From Rallus limicola (taxonomy: Eukaryota; Chordata; Aves; Gruiformes; Rallidae), in contig JAKCOZ010000009.1 in assembly GCA_022605955.1 (NCBI GenBank), positions 4,278,001 through 4,342,000 of the forward strand: a stretch of 64,000 bases of DNA. Reading direction: 5' to 3'. Position numbers and translations under genes: made by a program. This document shows, one piece after another, positions 25,096 to 36,862 of the stretch. How positions within the stretch are numbered: the first letter of the stretch is position 1; each line of letters starts with the position of its first letter. The notes under the pieces were generated by a model. The model had not been told where the DNA came from. It was given only the letters and a program-made list of their open reading frames with translations, and did no database searches.

Positions 25096-26335
25096 CACGG
25101 TGAGCGGGACAAGGAGCGATGGGCTGTAAATTGTAGGGCAGGCACCAGGGTAAGCAAAGCACACCCACAGCTTCACAGCCAAGACTATTCCAGCTTTGGC
25201 ATAGACAGCTGGGGAGCTGCTGGGGTCTCAGAGCAGGTCAGGCAAGCGTTGGTGAGGTGGTCTGGAGAAAGCAGCTCCTGTTTTGAGACAGGGAAGGGAG
25301 CCTTCATGAGGCACGCTGGGTTTTTAGGGCTCTGTGGCTGGCTCAAGCAAGCTTGGCACTGATTTCTGCCAAGTACAAAGGGATTATCAGCTTTTTTGGG
25401 AGGTGATGCAGACCACCCAATGCCCAGCCCTCCTCAAGGTTATCCTGCCTTCACCTCTTGCAACACCCACAGCACTGGGGGTAACATGGCATCTCAGCCC
25501 ATGCTCCCAGGCTCAGAAGCTGTGCTGGGGCAACACAGCACCCAGTTTTCATCCCACATCCATCTGCCCTGTGCTTGGGACCCACAACACACCAGGTACC
25601 ACCTCCCCTCCTGGGCAAGATGCAGCATGGAGGACACCACCCACCCACCGCTTCCCAGGAGGGCTTCATGGCACAGTATAGCTCCATGCTCCCATGGGTG
25701 ACCTGTTATCCATAAAGCTGGCTGGTCTAGGTTAGCATTTCTCAAAGCCTTCAACCCAGAGAGGACTGATGCTGGAAGGGCACATCTGTGAACTGCCAAG
25801 TTGTCTGCTAGTCATATAGAATGGTGAGACCCTCCCACCATGGGTCTCCATGGACCCCCACAGCAAGCAGGTACTGCTCTCCTGGAGAGAGGAGGTTGCA
25901 GTTGCCACATGGAAGAGAAATCTGGTAAGGGCTGCTGGTAAGCTGTCAGAGACCTGAGAGACTGGTGGGAGAAGCACCTCCCAGCAAACACCAGTGCTAT
26001 CCCATAATGTCTCCATTAAGGCCTGATCCCCAGGGCCAGCATGTGCCAAAATACACACTTCTGCTTAACAACAGGAAAGCCCATGAAACTCAAAGACAGT
26101 GTTAGTGATATTTACTTCCCCACCAGGATACAAACAAGGATGGGAAAGGGAAGAAATGCACCCTAAATCTTAGGGTGCTTATGTGAAGCAAGGCTAAACT
26201 TTCCCAAAGGGGAACATTTCCAAACCAACAGTCCTTACTGGAGGGGTGGGGGTGGGGGGGGGTGTGGAAATCACACCAACAAAAACCAAAACCACCAAAA
26301 CCCCCTACTTTTCAGTACCAGAAGCTTGTGTTGGT

Positions 26336-26525
26336 GCTCTCTGAGCCCTCTTCTGTAGCCTGGGTGCCCCTTTGCCTGCACACACCTTGCTCCTGGGTCA
26401 CTGGGACCTCCACAGCACTTCCCACACAAAGCAAGGGCAGCTGTTGGGACAAGGGACATTGAGGTATATGCCCCCCCCCAGATCAGCTAGAGATTCACCC
26501 CATGGCACCCCATTCACCCCAGAAT
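26336..26525. repeat. Unclassified dispersed repeat, copy B (short form)
   Basis: About 190 bp in tandem with copy C. It lacks the 91-bp segment of copy A precisely between the AAAGCAAG repeats and retains one AAAGCAAG. Ends CCATTCACCCCAGAATGCTC, leading straight into copy C. Confidence 0.85.
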
Positions 26526-26704
26526 GCTCTGAGCCCTCTTCTGTAGCTTGGGTGCCTCTTTGCCTGCACACACCTTGCTCCTGGGACCTCCACAGCACTT
26601 CCCACACAAAGCAAAGGCAGCTGTGGGGACAAGGGACATGGAGGTATATGGCTCCCCTCAGATCAGCTAGAGATTCACCCCACAGCACCCCATTCACCCC
26701 AGAA
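26526..26704. repeat. Unclassified dispersed repeat, copy C (short form)
   Basis: About 179 bp, roughly 90% identical to copy B by eye. It shares the 91-bp deletion and has a further 8-bp loss (CCTGGGTCACTGGGACC to CCTGGGACC). The head-to-tail arrangement shows a local tandem duplication after the deletion. Confidence 0.85.
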
Positions 26705-26794
26705 ACCTCCAAGACCACACTGCAAGAGGAAAATAACAGAGTACAGCAAGAGGTGGACAAAAGCACAGCCCCCTCCTGTTTGGGACCATGCTTG

Positions 26795-26930
26795 AGTCCC
26801 CACCCCTGGGTGTGTTTAACAGACAGGTAGATGAGGTGCTCAGGGATATGGTTTAACATAGGACAGGAACAGTTGGACTTAATGATCTAAAAGGTCTTTC
26901 CCAACCTCATTGTGACTCTGGCCAGCTGAA
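26795..26930 (+). mobile_element. CR1 LINE short 3' tail
   Basis: Plus-strand tail with GGTGTGTTTAACAGACAGGT, ACAGTTGGACTTAATGATCT and AAAGGTCTTTCCCAACCTCA. This is the same subfamily as the minus-strand copies at 29072 and 30556. Confidence 0.8.
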
Positions 26931-27273
26931 TTACAAGGATGCTTCATTCTGAACGGGATGATGGAGAAACAGGACACATCCATTCAAAACCAAAACCCAA
27001 CCCCACCAAACCAACTCCCCCATCAGCCTGCAAGAGGAAACACGAGCAGATCCTCCCCAGGATGCTCCAGACAATTTTTATCAGTGATGTTACCACCCGG
27101 AGAGGCAGGGGACCCAAGCTGTTGCTGGGAGAGCTGAGATGCTCTACCTGCCCCAGCTTCACCTGAGGCCCACCCTTTACATTCCAGTTCCAAACCAAGT
27201 GCTGCTCCCAGTCACCAAACTCCCACCTTTTCACCATGGTGTGTGTTCTCCCAGTGATTGTTCTGCTTCAGAT

Positions 27274-27931
27274 GTTGATGACAGGTTGGCCATGAGCCAG
27301 CAGTGTGCACTGGGGCTGAGAGAGACAATGGGATCCTGGGGTGCATCAGGAAGAGTGTGGACAGCAGGTCACAGGAGGTGATCCTCCCCCTCTGCTCTGC
27401 CTTGGTCAGGCCCCACCTGGAGTGTTGTGTCCAGTGCTGGGCTCCCTGGTATAAAAAAGACAGGGATCTCCTGGAGAGAGTCCAGAGAAGGGCAACCAAG
27501 ATGATTAGGGGCCTGGAGCATCTCCCCTGTGAGGAAAGGCTGAGTGAGCTGGGGCTGTTCAGCCTGGAGAAAAGAAGACTTAGGGGGGACCTAATTAGTG
27601 TCTATAAATATCTTAGACTTGGGATGCAGGGGGAATTGGCCAGCCCATTTTCAGTGTCTGTGGGGACAGGACTAGGGGCAATGGCTGTAAGCTGGAGCAT
27701 AGGAAGTTCCACACCAACATGGGGATGAACTTTTTCCCAGTGAGGGTGAGGGAGCAGTGGAATAGGCTGCCCAGGGAGGTGGTGGAGTCTCCTTCTCTGG
27801 AGATATTCAAGTCTCATCTGGATGCCTGTCTATGCAATATGAGATAGGGAGCTGCTTTGGCAGGGGGGTTGGACCTGATGATCTCTTGAGGTCCCTTCCA
27901 ACCCCTAAAGATTCTGTGATTCTGTGATTCA
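27274..27931 (+). mobile_element. CR1 LINE 3' fragment (young)
   Basis: About 660 bp, starting at the GTTGATGACAGGTTGGCCAT block of the ORF2 end and running to GGTCCCTTCCAACCCCTAAA and an intact tail of ATTCTGTG repeats (27909-27931). It keeps the final ORF2 residues in a degraded frame. Nearly identical to 33714-34474 and in the same orientation. Confidence 0.93.
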
Positions 27932-29071
27932 GCACCCAGGGTGTAACTACACCTCACGTTTAAAATGTACATGCCACCTGCAAAGCACACAGGGGCCCAT
28001 ACCCTGGCTCTGCTCCTCTCCCAGAGAGGGTGCCTGAATTTAAGCACACATTTTTATGCACTTCCCCCCCCCTTCCCTCTCCTCCCCTCCCTTGTGCCTG
28101 AGCTGTTTGACTAAAGGGTCTGTCTCACAGCCCAGTCAACACGGAGGGAGCCGGTGCCAAAAACCCATTTCTTTCTGATCTGATTGTTTGTTTTCCTGCC
28201 TTTCCAGTTTGGGATTTTTGACAGGGAGCCATGTGAAACCAACTGCTCATTGTTTACTGGGAAGCCTGTGGCTGCGTTTTTAGTCATTTCGCTCAAAGAC
28301 CCGAGGATACGATGGGAAGTCAATTAGCTCCTTGAAACAGCCCGGCACGTGCAGAGCTCTACAGTGCCTGTGCACAGGCAAAAGCTGACCTAAGCATGCA
28401 CCCTGGGCTGGCATTGTTGGGCCCAAACAAGCACCCTGGGGTGTCACTGCTGGACCCCAACTGATCAACCCAAACACAGACCCCGGGGTGTCACTGCTGG
28501 ACCCAAACGGGGATGCTCCTGCTGTGGTGCACCCCTCCTGCTCCCACAGCTCATGCCTGCAGCAAGACCCCAGCTGATGTGCCTCTCCACTTCCACCCCT
28601 GCTTTGGTGTGTATCCAAAAGATGCAGCTGATTGAGAGGGTTTGGGGAAAGGCACAACAGGACCAGAGCCCCCAGGTCCATCATTTGGGCAGCAACTCCC
28701 CACTTCCTCCACAGAGCCCACCAGCCTCCTCATGCCCAGGCAGGCTGGGCAAGTCCTCACCCTAGGGTTGCCACAAGCATTTAAGAGGTTGAGATCAAGT
28801 CACCTCCTCATACCAGTCCAACTATACCAGGGCCCTGGCCATGTAATGTTTTCCCCAAGAAACCTTTAATCACAGTTTTGAATTCACTCCAAGCAAACGT
28901 CTCAGCATCCCCCTGACTGCAGACAAGAACAGGGAGTGTTAATGCAAGAAAAATAAATTAAAGCAGTAGCAAGCCCCCCAGCACCTGCTGGCTGCTTCTC
29001 CCTAGCCCCAGGGCTGTCCCAGGTGGGGTGACAGCCAGGGCTTGGAGGAGTTCCCAAAACAGCCCCTACTC
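27932..29071. other. Intergenic; possible conserved non-coding segment
   Basis: 28095-28350 is non-repetitive, balanced in composition and free of CR1 similarity, with words such as GATCTGATTGTTTGTTTTCC and GTCAATTAGCTCCTTGAAAC and an E-box CACGTG at about 28347. It looks like preserved unique sequence between CR1 insertions. Conservation cannot be tested here. Confidence 0.4.
28395..28512. repeat. Imperfect tandem duplication around GGGGTGTCACTGCTGGACCC
   Basis: The segment CCTGGGGTGTCACTGCTGGA (28434 onward) recurs about 58 bp later as CCCGGGGTGTCACTGCTGGA. A third, more decayed unit (CCTGGGCTGGCATTGTTGGG) precedes them at about 28401. Confidence 0.7.
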
Positions 29072-29320
29072 AGAATCACAAGGTGAGAAAAGACCTTAAA
29101 GATCAAGTCCAACTGTTCCTGTCCTATGTTAAACTATATCCCTGAGCACCTCATCTACCTGTCAAACACACCCAGGGGCAGGGACTCAGCCCACTCCCTG
29201 GGCAGCCTGTGCCACATCCCCACAACTCTTTCAGTGAAGAACTTCTCCCTAACATCTGAGCTGACCCTGCCCTGGCACAGCTTGAAGACATTTCCCCTCA
29301 TCCCATCTCCTGTCACCTGG
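29072..29320 (-). mobile_element. CR1 LINE 3' fragment
   Basis: A minus-strand CR1 with its 3' end at 29072 (AGAATCACAAGGTGAGAAAA) and blocks CACCCAGGGGCAGGGACTCA and CTCCCTGGGCAGCCTGTGCC. Its truncated end joins directly to a plus-strand tail at 29321. Confidence 0.85.
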
Positions 29321-29379
29321 CAGGGGGTTGGAACTCTGTGATCCTTGGGGTGCCCTCCAACCCAGACCATTCTATAAAG
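29321..29379 (+). mobile_element. Very short CR1 3' tail
   Basis: Only the last 59 bp of a CR1 of the 12771/35357 subfamily: CAGGGGGTTGGAACTCTGTG to CCAACCCAGACCATTCTATA. It sits tail-out against the opposite-strand CR1 at 29072-29320. Confidence 0.8.
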
Positions 29380-30555
29380 ACACCAAGAAAGCCAAAGACC
29401 CTCTGAGCAAAGCCAAGAGTGGGTGACAGCCCTGCCCAGGGAGCCCCAGTGATGCTGAGGTGGGTGCTGATCCTGCCCAGGGAGCACTGAGGTATGCACT
29501 ACACCAAACAACCCCCCCACATCCCCTCCCCAGGGCTGCTCAGGCTTTAAGGCACAGCTCCAACACACAATAAACAACAATATTAGTGAAATAACATCTC
29601 AACAGATCCAAACAGCATCCTCCTGCCAGCAGGCAGGGAGGGCTTCCCACTGCCAGAGGCACCCAGAGACACGTACAAGCATCTGGGAGGGAAAGAGCCT
29701 TTTTCAGCATCCTGATGGAGCTGATCTCCATCCCAGCAGCAGAGCAGTCCCTCCTCTACACTGAGCAGACCATTCCTCTCCCCATCACACTCCTGGTAGG
29801 ACAGCCAGGGGGTTTTGTGGATGCACATTCACATACAACCTCCTAGCGAGGCATTGGGCAAAGCACCTCCCCCTGTGTTCCCACCCCTGCCCAGAGGGAA
29901 ATCTGTGCATTTCCCCCCAGCTCTAGGCAAACTGGGATCCACCAACACCCAAACCCTGTGTGCCATGCATCCTAGGCATGCAGCCAGGACCAGGGTGGGG
30001 TGGAGGGGTTTGGACTCCCAGCAGATGGGAGTGAGGGGGCTGCAGCAAGCAGCACTCCCAGAGCTGCCTGTGGAGCCACAGCCTGTGTTCCCAGCGCTTC
30101 CATCTAATCCCCAAACTGCTCACATGGAACCAGCACAACATCCCAAGCCACAGCTCTTATCCAGGCTCATCCTCCTGCTTGCAGAGCTGTTTACAATGGG
30201 TGTTAAAGCCTTACCAGAAGGGCTGGCAGCCAGGGCAGATATGAAAGCTGGGATCTCTGAGCTGGCTCTTATGTTTAATACAGTTCTCCCAGTGAGAAAG
30301 GAGATTTCAAGGGGGCTCTGAGGAGCTCTGCACCCAGACCGTTCAACTAAACCCAGGAGAAGCTGGTAACCACTAAGATAAAGCTTCCACCCCCAGCTGT
30401 AACAGGACACAGAGGGGCGCTGCAGTGTCCCAGCATGCCAGGCCATGTCCCAAGCATCTCTTGGGATGTTAGGATTTGCTATTGGGACAACAGGGTCTTC
30501 TAAGGCAGGGTGGGAAGCTGCTCCAGCCCCAAGCCTGCCCTAGCTGGGATATCAG

Positions 30556-30935
30556 CAGAATCACAAGGTTGGAAAAGACCTTTAAGATTGTCAAGTCCAA
30601 CCGTTCCTGTCCTGTGCCAAACCATATTAAGTAGCTGATTTAAACACACCCAGGGGCAGGGACTCAGCCCCCTCCCTGGGCAGCCTGTGCCACATCCCCA
30701 CAATTCTCTCAGGGAAGAACTTCTCCCTAACATCTGACCTGACCCTGCCCTGGCACAGCTTGAGCCCATTTCCCCTCCTCCTGTCACCTGGCTGAAGAGA
30801 CCATCACCCACCTCTCTGCACCCTCCTGTCAGGTCAGTGTAGGTGGGGATCAGGTCTCCCCTCAGCCTCCTCTTCTCCAAGCTGAACACCCCCAGCTCCC
30901 TCAGCTGCTCCTCAGAGGATTTGCCCTCCAAGCAG
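30556..30935 (-). mobile_element. CR1 LINE 3' fragment
   Basis: Minus-strand CR1 of the same subfamily as 29072, longer at its truncated end (reaching the TCCCTCAGCTGCTCCTCAGA block). Good conservation of the 3' terminus AGAATCACAAGGTTGGAAAA. Confidence 0.88.
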
Positions 30936-33713
30936 GGCACAAAACAGCTGGGTTGAAGCACATAGCATGGGTTAAGTGACATGGAAGAGCAGGACTTGCT
31001 GTACTGTCACTACCCTCCCCCTCTGCCTTCTGCAAGAGCCTCTGGGCTCACCCTGACCCACCATACCCATGCAGGACCTGGGAGAGCATCTCTAAAGTTC
31101 CCTTAGATCTCACCATAGGGGAGATACCTGGGGTTGCCCACACCACCTCCCACCACAGCATTCCCCCAGGTGACAAGGGACATACAGGTGGAGAAGCTGG
31201 CAGCCAGAGAAGCAGTGGGGAGACAACAGTCAGATCCCTGGAGCTATCACAAAATAAAAGGCAGCAACAGCAGGAAGCTCCAGCATCTAACCCCAGGACA
31301 CCAGAAGATGTGGGCAGCTTGCTCCACTGCCCGTTCCTCCCCGCACTGGTGCCTGGCAGCTCTGCTTTGGGCACTTTCAAGCTGAAGGCAGCATGGAGCT
31401 GAGGAAACTGTTGCTGGGAAACTGTTCAGAAACCCCAGCTAGGGGAGACACCTCCAGACACAGGGCTGGCAGTACCTGAGGTGTGATGGCTGGCACGAGC
31501 AGCAGCCACTCAGTGACCCCAGTGGTCCCAGTCCCCCCCCCCACCACTCAGGCACACCATTCATTGAGTCCCTGCCCAGCTAGCTGCAAATTAAATCCTT
31601 ATATAGAACAGACAGTGCAGTGCTCAGAGCAGCATGTCAGCCAAGCAAACAAGGAGGGGTATCACCTGATGCCATGAAAAGCTTTGCTGTGCCCAGGTGG
31701 CTTCACATCCCCTGGAGCCACAGGAGCTGAGACCACTTCACCCTCCCAGCTGTGGTCCAAGGTGGCTGCATGGGATGCAGGGCATAAAGCAGAGAGCCAC
31801 TCCATGCAAAGGCATCAATCCCCAGGGCTTCAGCCCCACTTGGGGAGAGGGAGAGGGGGTTCTTCTCCCAAAGCCCAGCACAACACCACCTCTCCAGCCT
31901 GGTGCCACAGAAAAGCATTGCTGTCTGTCTGCAAGAGATGCATGCCTTCCATGTCTTGCCAGCTCTGCTCAGTGGAAACTAGTTGAGCAAAGGCAGCAGA
32001 TGGTTAAATGAACACTTGCCCCACAAAGCCTTGTCTGCAGGGGTTGGTTGGGGGATTTTTTGAGCTTCATCCTCTTCCCCTCTCCCCTTCCCCCTGCCAA
32101 TATTGGACTTGCCAAGAGCACAACATTAATTTCTCTTGTTTCCAAGGCCATGGTTACATGGTTGGGGTGCAGCTGCCCTCCTGTTGCCAGCCAAATCCCA
32201 GACATCCAAGGGGGCAGTAGGGGCTTGGCTACAGCTGCTAGAGCTCTGAAGTACCAGCCTTTGAGGTTTCAGGTGACTCCTGTGTGTGCTACAAGCCCAA
32301 CAGACATGACAGAACGAGCCAGGATGGCCCCCAAACGTCACGGGAATGTCCAGGGATGGAGAGACATTTGTACTGAGGTGATTTAAACCACATCCCCTCC
32401 CTTATCCCTTCCTGTTTCTTGAAAGAAATGAGGGGGGAAGCTCAGTGCAGGCCCCAACACAGCTATTTCCACCCTCCCCCCGACTCAGTTTCCCCACAGA
32501 TGAAGGATGCCCATCACCCTCCTCACAGCCCCTCCTGCTCCAGGCTGAGCATCACACACACACAGGGCCCTGCTCTCAGCTGGGGCCTCCGACCGATGCA
32601 CAGATAAAAAGTGATCATAGGAGCTGGAGGGGGAATTAAACCCATGAATCACTTCCTCTCCTGGTGCTCCCTGCTCCTGTTGTTTCTCTCATCCCTTTGG
32701 TGAAAGCCCAAGGAGAATGTTCATTCCCTTTTCCTCCCTGCTCTGCAGCAAACACTGGGAGAGGGGGGGTATTTTTCCCCCCTCTCTTCATTTTTAAATG
32801 ACAGTGAGAGCTGTGCTGATGCTCCCAAGATTGTTTCTCCATCATGTGGTGACAACAAACCCCTTGGGTGGCTTCAGTGGGGGCCAGAGCCACTCCTAAG
32901 TCAGCCCAGATCTCACTCAGCACAACCAGGGGCTGTCTCTGACTCATATAACCTGTTCCCTGCATGCAGTCTTCCATCCCCTGTTCCCAGAGGGGTTGCA
33001 CTGGCACCCCAAGGCCTCAGCCTGTAATTCTGACCAGCAGAGAGGACTGGCTTGGCCAGCATCCCACAAATAGTCTCATCCCTGTCCCTGATGGCACATG
33101 GCAGCATCACCCTCCCCTCCCCTGGCTCCCCCCTCATCCCATTTACCTCAGCTGCAATATCAACCACTCCAGCACAGAGCTAATTACTCCCCCCCCCAAG
33201 GAGACTGTGCCAGGGAAGTGAGCCAAGCAGGACACCCCAAAGCAGCAGAAAGCCCCAGCAGGCACAGACAGCACAAGGACATCTTGCTACAGCCAAAAGG
33301 CAGATGGAGGCAGCCACCACCTCCCAAAATCCCATCAGAGCCTCTGCCCACAGATGGGATGCAGCACTGTGCAGGAGGATTTGGCACCCACAGATTCTTT
33401 CACTCCTGGGCCATCTTTCCCTCTCCTGCCAAGGGAAGGGAAGCAGGGCAAGGCAGAGCTTGCACAAGCCCCAAGCCAGGCTCCAGTAGCAACATCAACC
33501 ATACAGAGCCCTTTTGGGTTGTTATGGACCACCCCAACGGTGCAGGAGCCCAGGACATACAGACTCCCTCCTGCTCCTGACCCTGCCTCAGGTAGCCCTA
33601 GGGCCAGGCTTAGCACCTGCCTGCAAGCCTGGGAGGGCAGGGAAGCCCATCCAACAGCAAGTGAAGCTTTCAAAAGTGAAGCATTTCTTGTTGAAATGCA
33701 GTTCTGAACAAGT
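30936..33713. other. Intergenic, no gene seen
   Basis: No exon or transposon recognised. Short homopolymers (C9 at about 31535, C8 at about 33190) only. Confidence 0.55.
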
Positions 33714-34474
33714 AATGAAGTTCAACAAGAGCAAGTGTAAAGTCTTGCACCTGGGGAGGAACAACTAACTGTATCAGTACAGGCTGGGGGTGACCTGCTG
33801 GAGAAGAGCTCTGTGGAGAAGGACCTGGGGGTCCTGGTTGATGACAGGTTGGCCATGAGCCAGCAGTGTGTCCTGGAGGCTGAGAGAGACAATGGGATCC
33901 TGGGGGGCATCAAAAGGAGTGTGTCCAGGAGGTGATCTTCCCCCTCTGCTCTGCCCTGGTCTGGCCCCACCTGGAGTGTTGTGTCCAGTGCTGGGCTCCC
34001 TGGGATAAAAAAGACAGGGACCTTCTGGAGAGAGTCCAGAGAAGGGCAACCAAGATGATTAGGGGCCTGGAGCATCTCCCCTGTGAGGAAAGGCTGAGTG
34101 ACCTGGGTCTGTTCAGCCTGGAGAAAAGAAGACTTAGGGGGGACCTAATTAGTGTCTATAAATATCTTAGACTTGGGCTGCAGGGGGAATTGGCCAGCCC
34201 GTTTTCAGTGTCTGTGGAGACAGGACAAGGGGCAATGGCTGTAAGCTGGAGCACAGGGAGTTCCACACCAACATGGGGATGAACTTTTTCCCAGTGAGGG
34301 TGAGGGAGCAGTGGAATAGGCTGCCCAGGGAGGTGGTGGAGTCTCCTTCTCTGGAGATATTCAAGTCTCGTCTGGATGCCTGTCTATGCAATATGAGATA
34401 GGGAGCTGCTTTGGCAGGGGGGTTGGACCTGATGATCTCTTGAGGTCCCTTCCAACCCCTAAGATTCTGTGATT
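33714..34474 (+). mobile_element. CR1 LINE 3' fragment with ORF2 C-terminal remnant (young)
   Basis: The longest CR1 in the window (about 760 bp). Its first codons translate to FNKSKCKVLHLGRNN, the conserved CR1 reverse-transcriptase-protein C-terminal region, and a further frame holds [20 protein letters not shown]. Small deletions and stops break the frame, so this is a dead 5'-truncated copy. It ends AGATTCTGTGATT. Close sister of 27274-27931. Confidence 0.93.
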
Positions 34475-35356
34475 TCTCTGCTGCAGCATCACCCAGGAAG
34501 AGCAAAGGGACCAGTCGCCAGACAAACCTCCCTCACACCAACTGTGCTGCCAGGGAGAGGGGAGATGCAACTCTGAGCTGTCTTTGCTCAGATCCAGGGC
34601 TTCAGCTGACTCTGATGCAGCCAGGAACACGAGGATGCTTGACCACAGGAAGGCTCCAAGACACAACTGGAGATTTCCATACTGAGTAATCACCTTCCAC
34701 TTGCCATCAGAGACAGCTGAGCGCTGGAGTGCTGCAATTTTCTAACAGGCAAAACTGTTTTGTCAGCTCCAGGAAGACTAAATTGATGCATCCTGAGTTT
34801 TCCATCCACCTCTCCCAAGCACAGGCTCCCCCAGCTCCTTCCTTTGTCCGTCACCAGGCAGTCTCCAGGCTTCAAGCACAACACCCTCTGCCCTGCTCCA
34901 TGGGCATCTGCATCAAAATAAAGTCCAACTTCTCAGCACCCTGTGCTGCAGTACCAGAAGATGATGTTCTAGCCAGCATCACCTCTGCTTTTAAGAAAGG
35001 TCTAGCTGACTACAGAACAGTTTTGTTGCAGTGACCAAAGCAGATATAGTCAGAAAAGAAGGGGGGGGGGGGGGGTACAAGTCCTTAGGAGAAGCTGCAA
35101 GGGAGACACCAGACTTTCTGCCTGCTCTGGAAGCATGTCTCCAAGCTGCTGGTCACTTACAGCTAGAACTCCAAGAGAGAGATGGGATATTGCAGTTTAT
35201 CTGCGTTTCTCCAAGGGCTTCAGCCCAAAACTCCCACAGCAAATGGTGAAGAAAACCAGGTCAGGAGCCTCCTAAACCCCAAACAGAATTCATCCATCAG
35301 AAGCCAACCAGGACAGCATCAGGATAAGAGGTAACAGACATTTAACACCCCCAAAA

Positions 35357-35779
35357 CAGAGAGATTGAGGGAGCTGGGCTTGTCCAGCCTGGAGAAGAGA
35401 AGTCTGTGGGGAAACCTCATTGCAGCCTGCCCATCCCTGAAGGGAGCAGAGGAACAGGAGGGAATCAGCTTGTTCAAAGGGCAGAGACTGGCAGGACAAG
35501 GGGGCTGGAGTGAAGCTGGAGGAGGGAAGGGTTAGAGGAGATCTTAGGGGGAAGTTCTTTGCAGAGAGAGTGGTGAGGGGCTGGAAGGGGCTGCCCAGAG
35601 AGGTGGTGGATGCCCCATCCCTGGAGGTGTTCAAGGCCAGGTTGGATGGGGCCCTGGGCAACCTTGTGTAGATCCAGGCCTGGAGGTTGGTGGCCCTGCC
35701 TGTGGCAGGGGGGTTGGAGCTCTGTGATCCTTGGGGTCCCTTCCAACCCAGACCAGTCTGGGATTCTATGGTTCTATGA
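35357..35779 (+). mobile_element. CR1 LINE 3' fragment
   Basis: Plus-strand CR1 of the 12771 subfamily, starting GAGAGATTGAGGGAGCTGGG and ending GGGATTCTATGGTTCTATGA, so the terminal ATTCTATG repeat is preserved. Confidence 0.92.
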
Positions 35780-36699
35780 AAACTTAACACTAGGGACCAG
35801 CCCAAGCACCCAGTAGCATTAAGAGCCCAGAGCTGGGGCTGCAGGGGAACCAGAGGAACCACAGAGCTCACAACCAGGTATGTGAGCAGGTGACACCTCT
35901 CACTGGGAGGAGACAAAGTCCTCCAGCCAAGGCAGTAACCAATTCACACCCATCCAGGTGTGAACCAATTCACAGCATCCAGGATGCTGCTTGGAGAGGA
36001 GATGGAGGAGACCAGTGTCATCACCACAGAGGTTCCCAGAGCAGTGCACAGCAGGAATGTGGTGCTGGGCCCTGCAAGCTGCTGGGCAGAGAGATGCTGT
36101 GGTGGGATCAGCTGGAGTGGGGCTTGGGGAAGCCGCAGCCTTGGGTTGGACTGGCACACCACTCATCCCAGGCTGTGGGGGACAGGGAGGAGCAGACCCA
36201 GGCCAGCATGGTGAGACCAAAAAGAGCAGGGATGGAGGAGTGAGCAACACCAGGAGGGGAGGCAGGGAGCTCAGAGTGGTTCTGCTGTCTCCATTGCTAC
36301 ACAATGCCAACAACAACAGCAGCCCTGAATTCACACCAAAGCACAATGAGTTCCCAACAATAGGCAGAGCTCCTCTTTTGTTTTTGAGATACAATATGCA
36401 ATTAACCTGTGGGACTCATCAGCACACAGCTAATTGAGAGTGAGGACTCAAGGTAGCTGCAAACAAAACAAATGACATGCCTGGTGCAGAGCATCCATCC
36501 TGGCTGGGGAAGGAGGGAGGGGGACACATCTCCCCAGGATCTTCTTACCTGGTGGCTTTACAGGGGTGCTGGCCAGAAAGCTGCTGCCCAGGGGTTCAGG
36601 CACCCTTACCAAGGGCATGGAAGCCAAGGAGCTGTAGCAGCCTCCTGTGCTCCAGTAACTGCATGTGGTGTCACAAGTCATGTCGTGAGCACAGCAAGG

Positions 36700-36862
36700 G
36701 TGACAGCTGCCCAGGGGGTGTGGAGTCTCCTTCTCTGGAGAGATTCCAGCCCCATCTGGACACCTCCCTGTGTGACCTGTCCTAGGGACCCTGCTTTGAC
36801 AAGGGGGGTGGACCCAATGATCTCTGGAGCTCCCTTCCAACCCCTACAGCTCTGTGATTCTG
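36700..36862 (+). mobile_element. CR1 LINE short 3' fragment
   Basis: Last 160 bp of a plus-strand CR1: GTGGAGTCTCCTTCTCTGGA to CCCTTCCAACCCCTACAGCT and a single GTGATTCTG. Confidence 0.88.

Noticed and set aside
27303..34282. ORFs such as those containing [19 protein letters not shown] as host genes
   Set aside because: These are remnants of CR1 retrotransposon ORF2 and recur in several copies; all are truncated and broken.
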